Of a stretch of DNA of 64,000 nt, positions 11,401 through 26,000 are shown piece after piece. Made by a program: the position numbers and the translations under genes. The DNA is from Mycteria americana (Eukaryota; Chordata; Aves; Ciconiiformes; Ciconiidae), in contig NC_134365.1 in NCBI RefSeq assembly GCF_035582795.1, forward strand, positions 222,411,887 through 222,475,886, written 5' to 3'. Under the pieces are notes generated by a model. It was not told where the DNA came from and made no database searches. It saw nothing but the letters and a program-made list of their open reading frames with translations. Within the stretch, counting starts at the first letter, position 1. Each line of letters starts with the position of its first letter.

Positions 11401-14400
11401 GCCCACCCCAAACACTGGCAAACGTGACCGGGGGGGTCTCAGGAAGCAGAGGCAGGACGGGGCCGAGGAAGAGCGGCGCTCGGCAGCCTTCGGCGCAGCC
11501 GGCAGCGGGGCCGTGCAAGCACCCCGGCCCCACCGCTCGCTCCCCGCCCACCATGAGGAGACGGCGCAGCGGGATGCGAGGGCTCCAGCCCAGCCAGTCT
11601 CAGCCCAGAGCACCCAGCACTGTCACTGTGACCAAGCCCTGTCCTGTGCCGTGCCCCCACGTCTTGCACTGCAGCAGGACCAGCCAGCTGAAGCCCCGAG
11701 GGCAGCCTGCAGCCCCTCCAGGCCAGACCCCGGGGGCTGCACACAGGGGACTGCGGAACGCGAGGAAACCCCTGCAGGACCCAGACATCCTGGGTGCTGC
11801 TCCCACCACAGCCGTGGCTCACCGGGGGGGTTCCTAGCGGGGCCAGCTGCGACAGGGCTGTGGAGGGTGACCTGCACCCCATGGGTCACCAGCACCAGGA
11901 GCAGGGGCTCCCGCGGCCCGGGGCAGCGCAGGGCAGGGCAGACGCGGTCCTACCATGAGCTCCGGTGGCGTGGTGGGGGCCGGGGGCCCCGGCGTGTCGA
12001 GGTGCCCGGTGCACGGCATTTCCTGCTCGGCGGCGGAGGGAGGGACGGCCGTGCTTTCTCACCTGCGCCAGGTGCAGCTCCGCCCTGGCCAGCCCTGGCC
12101 TGGGGTGCGGGATCTGCTGCGATGGGGTCCCCACGAGCCCCCCAGAGCCCGCAGCCTGCGCAGCCCCCCACAGACGGTTCATCCTGCTTGCTTTCACAGC
12201 CAGGAGGGATCAGAGGCATCACTGCCTGCTCAGTACGAGTTCTGGGGACGGGGTGAGACAGGACCTGTTGCTCACCCAGAGCTGGGTGCAGGGTGTGCGC
12301 TGGGGTGGTCCCTCTCAGCAGCAAGCCTCTGCTGGGACGTGGTTTCGAGCTGGGCTCCCCGGACACCGGTGGCTGAGCCATGCTGCAGGAGCAGCCCGGT
12401 GCCTTCCCCAGACGTGGCCCTGCACAGGAGGGGCACTGAGGCACCGGGGCCGTGGCACTGCCAGGGCAGCCGATCCCGACCCCGCTACAGAGCAGTGTGA
12501 GGAGGCAGACGACAGTGCCAGGCTCCCACCCGGTGCTGCAGGCCAGCGGGCACGAAGCCATGAGGAAGAGGGGGGAGTGGTACGAAGGGACACGGAGGGG
12601 TCCGCTGTCCCCTCCAAGCTGAACAGCGTCCAGGCGCAAGGAAGGAGCAGTTTCAGGAACGGCTCCATCTCCCTTTACATTTATCTTTGATGGCTGCATC
12701 CCCCAAAACACTTGCTATTGTCACCCTATTTTCCCAATTAGTGTCTGTGCTCTCCTGGCCCGTTTGCTGGGAAAACCAAGCAGCCAAATAAGGAGCAGAA
12801 ATAGCGGTGCGGGTTTTCTGGGAGACAGACTGCTGCCGCCTTCGCACAGGCTCAGCGTCAGCAGTAGTAGCAGCTGCTGAAAGAGCTCAACTTAAAACTG
12901 TGATCTATCCATGAAAGCGTCGGTATTTCTCCTGCAGTTCCCCCGTTCCAGCCACTGAGTCATCTTCTGCTCTTGTTAGCATTTCCGCCTCCTTTCCTCT
13001 GCATCTTCCAGGGGACGCTGGGTTAGATCCCTGCACACCAGCTTCTGTCTGTCTCTCAGTATTACGTGCATTTTTTCCTTGGCTGATGCACTGGCCCTGC
13101 CTCTCTTTGGCCATTGCCATCACAGTGCAGCTGTTTCTAACCCCTGAATGGAGCAGGTTCCTCAGAAGAAGGAAATACCCCTTGAACCAGGACTGTCCCC
13201 CACCACCGCAGCAGGGAAAGTGGAGAAAGGGACACATTTCAAATACAGATTCAGCAGAATCAGAATCTTTTCAACCGAGAACACTTTTGCATGACGGGAA
13301 TGGGTTGCGAATTGTCCAGTGATCCACTAAGCTGGTGACCCCTCCTCTGAAAGACGATATAAAGTCTTTGTGGGGTGACTGCAATCGAATCTAAGTCAGG
13401 AGCAAAAAGGAAGCTCATCATGGGAGGAAACCAAAGGAAGAAAGAGTCATTCTGTTTGGTGACTGTGGTCACCTTCAACTCACGCCATCTGCCAGAGCGC
13501 TGCTGTACTCCTGGGGCAGCGCAAAGTCCTAGACCTTGCAAGAGAGAGAATCCAAATCAAGCAGCCTCTTCAAATGAACAGCATTTCTACAGATGTTTCT
13601 GGGTCAAGGAATTAACTGTAATTCCACCCGAAAGAGGGAAATGGAAGAGGTATTTTTAACGTGGGTAATTTTGGTGGTCTTGTTTATGGTAGAGCTTTGC
13701 ACGCAGTTGGCCCAGGGCAACTGAGGAACCGGTAATCAGAGCTGGGGAATTAGCACAGTGTGTTGTGACGCACAAAACAACCAGGAGGTGGAGGATTAGA
13801 CTCTTCCATCTGTATTTTCTCCTCAAAGACTGGATCCTGTAAGAACCCCTCGAGATACCCAAGATACTCACAACTTCCACTGCAGCCTAGGGGCCCTCAG
13901 TGCCAGAGTCACAGAGCAGCCTAGGCCTTTGTCCCTGGCAGGATTAAGATACCTCTGTGCAGCTCAGTCTATGACTCAAGGCCTCCACCTCATTCTCATG
14001 GTTTCCCCTGCTTTGCCCAGAAATGTTCCTCAAGCCCGACAGCTCTCCGCTTGCACCAGGAGTGCTGCCAGCTGGGCAGCCTGACACCGCAGCACTGTCA
14101 AGATCTTCAGGATGAGTCTTCTCAGGGCCCAGTCCAGTATGTGACCTGCGAGCGCACAGCACAAGCCAGCAGGACTGGGAAAAGCAGGAGATCTTAATCA
14201 AGAGAAGCGGAGAGAGCCTCCTTCCTAAAGGACACTTGCAGCCTGCCAGGGACAGTGCTCCCCGGGTGATGGGGAGCACAAGTGTGAATCTCCTCCTCCA
14301 AAGGGAATACATGAACTCAAGACTTGCCCAGCTTTACCAGCTACATAGTCAGATACACAATCATCAGCATCATCAATGGCTGCTTTGGAAGAGAGGTCTG

Positions 14401-16600
14401 AACTCTGTTTCCTGCTGAAAGGGAGGTTGGACCTTTTGGTCCAGAAAAGGGGTCAGCATCAGGACATCACATAGCACGTCAGCTCTGGAGCAAGATAAGA
14501 TGCAATTCTCTGCAGCTCTCTGCTGGTCCAGCATCCTGGGCTCCCTGCAGAGCATGCCAGGGCAGCGGACTCACACGCAGGCTCTCAGCTCCCTTCATAC
14601 TAGGTAAGACAGGAGCGCGTGGGCAAGAGGTGGGAGCCTCGCTTTCCTTGGTATGTCTGTCCCCTTGAGCCATGGCAGGATCAGATCCTTTGGTTTGTGG
14701 CTTCACGTTGCGTGAATATAAGGTACTGAAGCAATCTTGGTTCGGTTTTGAGTGCTGTCCCAGCTCAGTGCGTGTTTCCTAGCTGGGAAAAGCTCAATGC
14801 CCTTGTGCAGCCGAGGTGCCGGCTGCACGTGCCTCGGCTCTGATAGTTTGAATGAAGCAGCCTGTTCAGACAAAGGAAATTTCACTGTGGAAATCAGCAA
14901 AGGAGTAACAACAGGAACCTGTTAGCACAGACGCGTCACTCCAGCCGCAGCTGTCTCAGAGCTGGGTGGAGGTGAAGTGTTGCGCAGACTCAGGAAATGT
15001 GTTTTTCGTTGCTACATTTCCTTCCAAAACTCACCTCTCTGAAGAGCTGGGTTTAACTTGGTCATTCTGATCTCACCACAGCCATGCTGGAGGGGAGGAG
15101 GCTGGTTTTCCTCTGCAGCAGTTTAACCCACGACATACAGTCACATCCTCATAAAATGAAACAACTGCTCCACCTACTACTGTTTTTTCAAAAAAGAGTG
15201 AATAAAACACAAAGTAGAAGAACTTGAGGGCAAAGATCCGTGAGCACAGCTCAGGCTTCAAACGGATCAAAATGCCGTGCTTTTTCCTTCTGCAGGCCTT
15301 TTTCCAATAAAACAGAGAAACAACCCCAAATTTATTCCTATTTCCTGATCAGTTCCAAAAATTTCCTGTGTCACTCTTTGAGACAAGAGCTCTTTGGGCT
15401 GCCAGCCCCTGTGCCGTGCTTGTGCTTGGCTCGCTCGAGCTGAGCGGGATCGGGCTGACCTGCTTGTGCACTGGGCACCTTCAAAGCAAACCCTGGTGCC
15501 GAGGAATCGGTAATTGCCATTTTTGCTCTGAGTCTGAATGGAATCAACACCCTCGTGTGGGAAGTGACAGCGGTCCATTCAGAAGAAATAAATAACTGAA
15601 TTTCCAGCCACTTTGTGCCACCAAAGTTCCTGGGATCTCTTTCTGAGACTCACAGGATTAGCCTCAGCCCAAGGGTAACTTGCACGTTGGATGACGGTAC
15701 TCTCTCAGTGCAAAACCTGAAGTTTCCGTTGCGGTGCTGTATTCGCCTCAGCTTCCCGTTTCCCACTCGCAGAGACGAGGCCGCGTGGTGTTAAGCGGCT
15801 CAGCATCGTCCCCTGTGGGCGGGTGTGCTTCTCGGGGGGGAGAGGCACTTCACAGGCTCTGTGCAGGAAAGGAAGATGCTGTAAACGATAAACACGAGAT
15901 ATTATCACGCCATTTCAGACTCACAGGTGCTACAGCTGCTGCTGGGCTGCTGGTTTCCAAGACATTCCGAGTAGGTTAGCAGAGGAACTACCGACGTTTT
16001 GGGTTGGATCATGTGCATAAACCTTTTGGGTGCCGCTGCCGGTGAACCCTGCCTGGCCTCCCAGACGTCTCCCCGGCCTCTGCGAGGAGCAAGGGCTGCA
16101 GAAGGAGACGGGGGTTGCCCACGGGGGCAGGGAGGGGGCTCACCCTCCTGAAGCACGGGGGGTGCCCCCTCATCGACACTGTCGGTCCTGATGTTTTAAG
16201 GGCGGTCATGGGCTTTTTGAGATCCCAGAAGGTCTCTGTGGTGGGACATGCGCCCTTCACGTCACCCTCAGCTGGGGCACCCGCTGCGCTGGCCGGCAAT
16301 GGCGGCCCAGTGTCCCTTGGTCCTGGCTTTGAGAGCCCTCATGGGGCTGTGTGTCCCCTGGGGGCCTTTCTCTTCACGGGGTGCCAGCTCCCCTCCTGTC
16401 CCTTGCCCCAGCCCCTTCACAGGAGGGCCTGGCCTGGGCACCATGCTGGTGCACAGGCTGCCATGCCCCTGTGGGCCTCTGCCCCAGGGGAGTGGTGTTC
16501 TGTGTGGGGTATGGGCAGAGAGGGAGCTGTGGGACCGCCTCTCGTTTGGAGGAGCGCATTAAGCGTTATGGCTGGGCGTTGCTTTAGTATCATTATAATT
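8479..16600. other. Intergenic region between the SLC6-family gene and RRM1, no coding gene recognised
   Basis: About 8 kb separates the two divergently transcribed genes. The first half is GC-rich. From about 12700 to 16100 composition is more balanced. Open frames here are short or overlap on both strands and show no family motif I recognise. A splice acceptor directly before 8478 implies that at least one upstream exon of the SLC6-family gene lies in this stretch, but I cannot place it. No CR1 3' ends, RNA genes or long tandem arrays were seen. Confidence 0.6.
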
Positions 16601-16619
16601 GCCACTGTTATTGTTATAC

Positions 16620-17072
16620 TGCTTATCGCAGGACGAGGGCGTTTTGTCCTTTCGCGGGCTCCGTACGGCGCGCCCTCGCGCCGGCGTGAACCGCCCTTTC
16701 CCGTCCCGACACCGCCTTCCATGGGGAGGCGGGCTGTCGGCCGCCATCTTGGAAGCGGGCAAGCGGCGTGGTCTTCCCTGGCGGGGTGGGGTGGTGTTTC
16801 CCGGGAGGTGGAGGGGGAGAGGTGGGGATGGAGGAAGGGACGAGTCTCCGCGAACGGTGAAAGGCAGCGCTGAAGCCGTGGCGGTGGGGAAGGGGGCAAA
16901 GACGGAGGCAGTGCCCGGAGGCAAGATGTCGCCCGCAGCCTCAGCCGGAGGGGTGGAGCGCTACGGCGGCGCAGCGGGGTCAGTGCGGTTGGCGGGAGCG
17001 GGAAGCGCTTAGACCGCGCTTGGCGCTGAGGAGCCGTTGGGAGACCCGCGCGCCGGGACGCCGACCACCGCC
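16620..17072 (+). promoter_or_regulatory. RRM1: CpG-rich promoter region and 5' UTR of RRM1
   Basis: CpG density and GC content rise sharply about 450 bases before the RRM1 start codon and I see no TATA box, as expected for a housekeeping, cell-cycle gene. Visible motifs are TTTCGCGG at 16650-16657, an E2F-type site, and GCCGCCATCTTGG at about 16740-16752, a YY1-type site. A second, weaker AAGATGTCGCC lies at about 16924. E2F control would fit the known S-phase expression of RRM1. The exact transcription start is not visible. Confidence 0.7.
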
Positions 17073-20000
17073 ATGCACGTCGTCAAGCGGGGTGAGGGAG
17101 GGCCCGCCGCCGCGGGGGGCACCGGCCGGGCCCGGGGGCTTCCCTCGGCACCGGGGGAGGGGATGGGGTCCCCCTCTCCTCTGCGGGGGGTCCCCTCTCA
17201 TGGCACCGAGCGCGGGGGGATGGAGTCGCTCCCTCTGCTTTGGGGGGGGTCCCTCTCATGGCACCTGGTGTGAGAGGATGGGACCCCCTCTGCTTTGGGG
17301 GGTCCCTCTCATGGCACCTGGTGTGAGAGGACGGGACCCCCTCTGCTTTGGGAGGTCCCTCTCATGGCACCTGGTGTGAGAGGATGGGACCCCCTCTGCT
17401 TTGGGGGGTCCCTCTCATGGCACCTGGTGTGAGAGGACGGGACCCCCTCTGCTTTGGGGTGTCCCTTTCATGGCACCTAAAGTGAGCAGATGGGGACCCC
17501 CACGTTCTAGTTTGGGGGGGTCCCTCATGGCACTGAGTATGGAAGGATGAGATCCCCTCTGCTTTGGGGGCAGCTTGCATGGCACCGACTGAGAGGGGAT
17601 AGCACCCTGTCTGCATTGGGGGGGACCCTGGAGTGAGGGAGCTCCCCCCATGGCATCAAGAGTGAGAGATGAGAGCCCTCCGTTTGCTTTGGGAGAACCC
17701 CCCCTGCCCCCCTCCATGGCAGTGAGCTTTGGGCTTGGTCCCCACACCTTTGATGAAGGGAGAATGCTCGGGCAGAGGAGTGATCCCCAGCCTTTGGGGA
17801 GTGGGGGGGGCTGGGGTGGCTCTCAGCTGGGTTCCCCATCTCTGCAGCGGCGGTCCTGAGAATTGAGTTTATGCAAAGTTTTAGGTGTAGTGGGGTGGGA
17901 ATTTCTTGGCCCTGTAGCAGGTACTCGTGCCCGTCTTGAAGGGGTCTGAGCTCCCTGTTTTTATTCGCTATACTGAGACCTGCGCCTCTGAGTGAGGGTC
18001 CCATGTATAGTAGATCATCTGCAGCGAGAACGTGCCAGGGTGGAGGGATAGCCTCTCTTCTCCTTGGGCCTGAACAGAGAACCTGAACAGGTTCTCCTTG
18101 GTGATTCCCACCCCAGTTTCCCCCAAAAGAGGGCTGGCTCCTTGTGTGAGGTGCTGGGTAGGAGGATACTGTGCTTAACTGGTTCTTTATTGTAACGGGA
18201 GCTGTGGTGACAGTAACCTCTTCTCCAACAGATGGACGCCAAGAGCGTGTCATGTTTGACAAGATCACGTCACGCATCCAGAAGCTCTGCTATGGGCTCA
18301 ACGCTGACTTTGTCGATCCCGTGAGTCCATTCTTTCTCCTGCTGTCCTGTTCTCTGCCCCTTGCGGTGATCCCTGCTAAAAGCCAGCAGTGGTGAGCAGG
18401 TGTTACCCAGGTATTCTCCTTGGCAAAAGCCAAGCATGGCGGTCTGTGCAGGAACTCTTGGCAAATGCATTCATAATGTGTTTCTTCTCATTGTCTGTGT
18501 TCTGAGGTTTTTTTGCTTCACAGATACAGAGCCTGAGACACTGGTGGGGGAAAAAATCAGTTTACCTATCGTAAATTGCTTTTTCTCAAACATTGTTGAA
18601 GCAATCGAGCTTCTTGTGCTTGAAAAAGAGTTGTTTGTTGCTCCAGTTCATATATTTTGCTTTTGGTAGATTGCTTTCAATTTCAATCTGCAAAGTTTGA
18701 GCGATACTATATGGAAAGTAGCTCTTGATCCTCTCTTAATAAAACAAGGTGCCCTTTCTGCCTGACAGAACTCTCCTGTCAGATCCCTACTTTGTTTTTT
18801 CAAGCTGTGTAGTATTTTGAGTGCATGTCGATCCCACTCATGTAAGCTTCACCTTCCAAAGCCTGTGCAGAGGGTGACTCCCTCGGGGATCCATTGATCT
18901 CTGTGAGATTTTTATGCAGATGTGCAGACCAGTCTGTTCATTTGGAGTTGCCAGCTTAGGCTCTTCCCATCTCCAAGATCTAATGATCTGTTTTCATGTC
19001 TTAAGTTGCATCTGTAAAATATTTGACATTCATTCTGTACCAAAAGGTAGTGCTCTTCAGCCATAGATAGCAGAAGGAGGAGCATTAGTGACTCGGTTAC
19101 TGAAGCACAAAGTACACTGACTGATCTCAATGACATAGGGAGTTGATGACGAGGACAGAAGCAAGATTCCTAGTCCTCCTGACTCTTAATACCCCTGTCT
19201 TAATAATGAAGCTAATCTTATATGAAGCACTGCGTTCTTGTTTATTCTTCAGTAGTGTGTGCATCTCTCTTCCTGGAATTGAGTTTCTCCTTTTGGACTT
19301 GGATCTTCTTGTGCTACATGCTTTACAAGCCAGTACTAAAAATCCCTAACCTAATGTGCTTACTTTCAGAGAGTAATTTGAAAATTACACATCTGGGTTT
19401 TGTAAGGCTGTTGGCACTTCAAATGTATTTGGCAGTTACCACGTTAGATCAGACCTCCCTTCTCCAGTGTAGAATGTGCTCTTTCTTGTAGTGGTCGGTG
19501 CTAAATGCTTGAGAGAAAAGCAGAAAATACTTTAGAGATGGTAGATGCAAAAGTCTTCCCACGAAAGGTCCCAGCTGGCAGATGAAGATTAGGTTAAGCC
19601 ATGAAGCAAAAGCCATGTATCCCTTCCAGGGTTGGGGTTTATTTTCTCTTGTCATGAAATTATTTTAAGTGTAGCACTTCCATGTCTCATCAGGCATTTA
19701 TAAAGTCAAGCTTCATTTGGAGTTTCAAAACTTCCAAGTAAGTACTGGTTTAATCTGACTTTTCTCCCTGCGAACTTTGCTGCTACTCTGTTCTAGCCTT
19801 TAGGAAAGCGCCTGCAGAGAAAAAATTGTTAATGATTCTGGATTGACGGTTTCTGCTTTCTTCACTCTTTCCTTGCTCTCCCTTCTGCCCCAGTATTACT
19901 TTAAAATTTTAGGAGTCAGTACTTCACCAAGAGGGTTTGGTATTTTAATGTGCTTTTCCATTCAAACAGAGCGAACAGTACTGCTTATAGTGAAGTGTAT

Positions 20001-23000
20001 CTTACATCTTAAATGGTTGAAACATCAGGATTTTTTTTTCCCCAACAACAGGTAGCTAACCTCCAGAATTTTCCTTTTCCAGGCCCAGATCACCATGAAG
20101 GTGATTCAGGGGCTGTACAGTGGCGTCACGACAGTGGAACTGGATACGCTGGCTGCTGAAACGGCGGCAACCCTGACCACCAAACACCCTGACTACGCTA
20201 TCCTGGCAGCAAGGATTGCAGTGTCCAATTTGCACAAAGAAACTAAGAAAGTATTCAGTGGTAAGTCTCTTCGGGGGCACTTGGGTAGCAATTAGTCAGA
20301 AAGGGAGTAGGAGTTTTAGAGGATATAAATATGGAAATCTCTTTCTTAAGCAGAAGTTACTAAGTACCCAGGCTAACTAAAAATGCCATGGAGATGAAAA
20401 ACATGAGTTTTAGGCATGTCACAAGGAAAATGAAATTGCCTGTTTTGTGAAAAGTATCTGTATAAATAGATTGATGAAGAATGTAACTGATTGAAATTAT
20501 GTTGCACCCACTTTCTTTCCCATTCATTATGTTATAAATTCTATAAAAAAACATTGTAAGAGAAGTGCATTCTTAAGGTTAACGGATTAGTAACAGTACT
20601 GAGCAGGTAGAAGAAGAGTGTTATGTTGTTAGAGCTGGAGGGGGTTACTTTAGAGGATGGGTAGTCCTGCCTGTTAAATCCTTGAAAATGAATGACAGAA
20701 GATGCATATATAGGTCTGCAGATGTCCTTCTTTTTAAATACCTTTCTGTTGTAGATGTGATGGATGATCTCTACAACTACATAAACCCTCACAATGGGAA
20801 GCACTCACCAATGATCTCCAAAGAAACCCTAGACATAGTTTTGGCCAACAAAGATGTACGTAACTTTTTTTTTTTTTTCACTTCTAAGTTTTAAAAATTC
20901 AGTGAACTAGTTCAGATAATTTATTTTTCTTATTTTTAAGCAAGCCATGTTTGTTTTAGGACAAAAAGCCAATGCAGAAACCAGTGCAGGTGATAACTGC
21001 TCTGTTCTGGAGGGTTTAAAAGAGAGGATGTAGGAATTTCCTTCATGTAAGGATGTTTCTGTAGTAGAATCTATTTTCTTGGATGTCCTCGTTAGTCATG
21101 ATCAGCACAACTAATTAATTTGAGAAAAAATACCTTTTGATGTAGCAATCTGTTTTGTGTGCACAGAAGGGAGAGAAGATGAGGTTTGGTTTCTGATTTC
21201 AAGTTGTTCCAGGTCTGCGTTCTTACGGGGAAGTCACATTTGTATTTTGATTCTATCTTGCGTTTCTTAGTTTCTAGGTAGACTTCAGTAAAATGTAGCC
21301 AACAATTGTCCATTGTACTTGGAAAAAAAAGTTAAAACTGTGCATTTGTTGTTTCAAGCTAAGTGCTCTTCCCTACTTTATTCCTCTGATCTGATATCTG
21401 TTTCACGAGACCTTTGAGGCCAGAAATGCCAAACAATGATAGCATTGTTATACCTTAATGTGAGGCACGAAAAAGGTGATTGTAAATGTAAATTTTTGTC
21501 TGTATTGTTTCCTCTCAGCGCCTGAATTCTGCCATTATCTATGACAGAGACTTCTCCTACAACTATTTTGGGTTTAAGGTAAAAAGCACATTACTCGTGA
21601 TAATGAAGACTGCTGTTTTGATACTGTTCTGGAGCCGAGTCTTTTGGGAAGGATGGGAATACTTGGAGAATCATCTAGATTTGGGCAAGGAGGGCACGGG
21701 AGTAGGTGGGACGTTAGTGGGTTTGTAAAAAACAAGGAGTACCTGCACAAAGCAGTTGCCTAACTGGATGAATCATGTACTTTCTTCTTGGCTTCCTTGT
21801 GTACCCTTGGCTGCTATAATATTTTAACTGTTGGGCTCTAACTGTTTTGCAGCAGATAGCACTGCACGTTGTTGAAAGCTTCCCAGCTCGTGCCATTCCT
21901 CAAGGAAATAATCTGATTCTTAATAAACCAAAAAAGGGATTTTTGGTTTTCCCCGTTGTTTTGTGTAACAGTTGTTCTCTGAGTGTCATCCCACACATTT
22001 GTTGTCTTCCATGCTGCTGGAACATCTCCCCCACAACCAGTCCAGTCTCCTGTGCCCCCACCATCTGCTCCTCCTGCTCCCCTCCTAACACGCTGTTCTT
22101 TGCTGAATTGTTTTAGGGCACGACGCAGTGGGCGCTCCGGGGGGTTAGCTGGAGAGCATTTGGCTTTTCCGTAGCACTGGGTACTTCAGATAGTTCTTGT
22201 GAATGTCTGTAAGAACTGGGCGTCTTTCCCTACAGTTTCCATCAACACACCTGATGTGGTGCCTCCTGGTTTGGGGGAAGTAGTTTGCAATGAGGAGACA
22301 ACTAGAGTGTGTGAAGAGCAGAGCAGCTGCGGAAACAGCATAGGCAAGGATGGAAAGAGGGGACCCCCAAGGGGGGTGCGTGTTTCTATAGGTATAGAGA
22401 TACGCAATTCCTGACACCCCCTCCTGTAATTACTGCTGTAATCCATTAGGCACAAGCTTAAAAGGCATCTGCTCTAGTTGTAGGCTCACCATATTTGTCA
22501 CTTTGTGTGTTCAACACCCAGCACTGCAGGTTGTGATACAGGTTGTCTGGAAAGCATCATCGTAGTATAACTAACAATACTTTAAGGAGGGACGGGGTTG
22601 TGGAGAACAAGCACTCCCTTGTCTTCTAGCCTTAATTCACTGTGGGCTGAAAGGTCGTGTTGAACCTTGCGGCTGCATGCTCCACCACCACTCTGTAATC
22701 CAAAGCATAGAGTCCTCAGGGCTGGATTCTTACAGGACTTCTGGGTTTTTTTAGTCATTACTTACCTAATGTCCTATGCTATTTACGAGAGGAGGAGTGG
22801 AGTGCAGGGTTGGGGCTTCTGTTGAAGCCTGGAATAAGGAGCATGAAGATGCTTGAGTTTGGAGTTAATAGGATTATTTTTTTTAAACTGAAATCTGCAT
22901 GTCTACTAAAATGCTTTCTCTCTTTTTAAAGACCCTAGAACGCTCCTACTTGCTGAAAATCAACTCAAAAGGTAAGAATTGTCTGTATCAGCTTAACGTA

Positions 23001-26000
23001 TTATTTAAAAATCAAGACAAAGGCTCAGAGCAGGGGTTGAGGAGGCAAGTAGGCTACCTCATAGCTTTCCATAAAGCATTCCAGTGAAAGCGTTGAGCAC
23101 TGGCTTAAGAAAATAGCAACACGTTTGTAGTAAGTGTTCTCTGGGCATGTGCAAATTCTTTTCGTAGGCTAAGAATCTAGCATCTATGGTGGCAGTGGTA
23201 TGCTGGCATGAAAAACAGTTGGTCATTAAAGAGCAGCACTGTGGCAAATTTACTTGGGTGTTCCAAATACTGGCAGCGTGACCTGGACAATTATGCTTTA
23301 CCTGTCTGTTTTAAGGACCTTAGTGCTTTGAAAGCTGCACGTTACCTAGGATTTAGAAGATGAAGTAGTTCCTGTCCAGTTGATAACTTGTTCCGTAATG
23401 CTAAGCACTTTTCAATAAATTTAAGTTGAGAGGGCTGCTGTGCTATCAATGCCAGTTATTGCAGGCCCTTAGCATGAAAATCCTAGGACACCAGAAGGGT
23501 GAGAGGTTAGTTGTAATGTAGTAAACCTAGAGAGCAACTGGATGCTGGATTGGATATTTGATTGGATTTTAACTGTTAGTACAGGTGGGGTTTTTTTCCC
23601 TCATGAGAGCAGTCGAGCATTGGAGCACATTGTTGAGAGGGGTTATGCAGTCCCCGTCCTTGAGTTTTTCAAAGCCTGACTGGCTGAAGTCCTGAGCAAA
23701 CTGGTCTGATTCTCTCAGCTGACTCTTTTTTGAGCAGGAGATTGGACTAGAGACCTCCTGAGGTTCCTTCCAACTTGAATTATTCTGTGATTCTATGAAA
23801 ACTATGGCTCTCAAGTGGCCTGTTGCTTGTTGTTTGCGGCTTATTGTTATGACCTCTACATCTGTCTGTACTAATCGTAAAGGTCATACTGACATTCTTG
23901 TTTCCCCCTTTGCTTTTTGTGTTTAGTTGCTGAGCGTCCTCAACATATGTTGATGAGGGTATCAGTGGGGATCCACAAAAATGACATCGATGCTGCAATT
24001 GAAACTTACAATCTCCTGTCTGAAAGGTGGTTTACCCATGCCTCCCCCACGTTATTCAACGCAGGCACCAACCGGCCTCAGCTTTCCAGGTACCTTTGGC
24101 TTTCAAGTTTGCTTAATGCATAATTGGACGAAGATAAAGTTTTGGAGATTGGGTCTGTTCAAACGAAATGCTTTCACAACTTCTAAAAATAGTAGCTGTG
24201 CTTCTGTGATTGTTTTAGGAAGTTTTGAAAAGCTGCTGTCAAATTTAGTTTGATCTCTAGTGTAGTCTTTGGGGAAAAATACACAGGTGTCTATAAGCTT
24301 CTAAAGCTAATGGAAATGTGTACATGGCTATATTTTATTTAAAAGTTACTTACATGCATAGTCTTCTGTAGATGACAAAATGAGTCCTGGTAATTGTTTT
24401 CTAAAGCATGCTAAAAGTAGCAAGCATAATTGATATGATTTTAAAAATGTTTTGCTTTGCCAACATAGGTATCAATAATATAACTATTGGTCGTGATTTT
24501 TTCTAAAACCGTCCTTTATTCCACTTTGCAACCTATGGTTTTGCTTCATTTATTTGCTTTCCATAGCATGTTAAAGATTCAGCGTTTACCCTTGTTTTTG
24601 TGCAGCCCTGGTGAAATACTTCTTGACTTTTTTGTTTTAATCTTTGTACGCTAAAGCTATTTGTTTTCATTAGTTGTTTCCTGCTGTGCATGAAGGATGA
24701 CAGCATTGAGGGAATCTATGACACTCTCAAGCAGTGTGCACTGATCTCGAAGTCTGCTGGTGGGATCGGCCTTGCTGTGAGCTGTATCCGAGCCACGGGC
24801 AGCTATATTGCTGGGGTGAGTGGGCAGATGGTGTTCCCAGCAGAGGTTAACCTTCTGGTTTCAGGAAATGTCTATATTTCAGTTGCCAAATTAATGCTGC
24901 TTCTGCCGAGTCAGTTTTAACACAGCAGGCAGTCTAGCTCAGTAGTCCTTCCCTTTTCAGTGTGCTCTAAGGCAAAAAGGTTGGTTTTCCTTGGTGTTTT
25001 GGCTTCCTAATGGAAGTCCTTCCAAAAAGAGGATCTTATTCCACTGTTTGATCAGACAATTCCAAGTTGTTTATGTATTAGCAACCTATGAATATGCTTA
25101 GAGACTCGTGCTTTAGCCCTTTTCCTTTTTGTATGTCTAACTGCTCAAGATCATCTGTGGATGTGTGTTTGGTTTTTTTGTCACAGTGTATGTAACCTCT
25201 GCAAGCCTTTAGCTTACATAATGGAGGAGAAAGAAGTTAGGAGGTACATTTTATTAACTCTGGGACCAGTAGCTGACATATATACATTTTTGTCTATTTA
25301 AAAAAAAGGTGGGGGGAAGGGGCTACCAAATAACTGATTGGGGTGCTCAGTTCCTAGCTTTCAGCAGTTTTTAGCTTTCAGCATTTTTCAGCAGTTTTGC
25401 AGACTGCTGAAAGACATACAGAAAATGTAGGCCCGTCCCTTCAGGCAGTTGCTTTTCAGTATTGATGGTTTTCCTGTGCCTCTGCAGACAAATGGAAATT
25501 CCAATGGGCTTGTTCCAATGCTGAGGGTCTACAACAACACTGCCCGTTATGTGGATCAAGGTGGAAACAAGGTACTGGCTTTCCATTAAATTAGGGTCAA
25601 GAAAGGAACCTCGGGTGAAAGATCGACCCAGTAACATCAGTGAGGTGATTAATTGGTCGTAGATGACACATAATGAAAACTGGGAATTTTCTCCCCTCCT
25701 TGTTGGTATTCTGGTGTTTCCCTTTCACTATGCATTTTATCATGCAGGAGTATCTTTTGCTATACATCTGCTGCATGATATGCACATGTTAGATCAGCCT
25801 CTTGCGCTGGTTATTAGTCGCTCCTTGAATGCTCTATAGTGAATTAAGGTATAAGACCGTAGAAAGCTTCTTGATCCATATCCTTTGTCTTCACATAGTC
25901 CAGAAGTCAATGGAAGCATGACACAATAAGTAAATCTAAGATTTGTCAAGCTCCTGTTTACACAGAGGAAATATATTTTTGGTACTAAATCATTTTTATT

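Noticed and set aside
14236-14418. Small plus-strand open frame of 60 codons
   Set aside because: No family similarity recognised, no splice or promoter context, and length within chance expectation.
17167-17740. CRISPR-like spacing of direct repeats
   Set aside because: The repeats are contiguous 53-bp units without unique spacers, in a vertebrate intron. It is a minisatellite.
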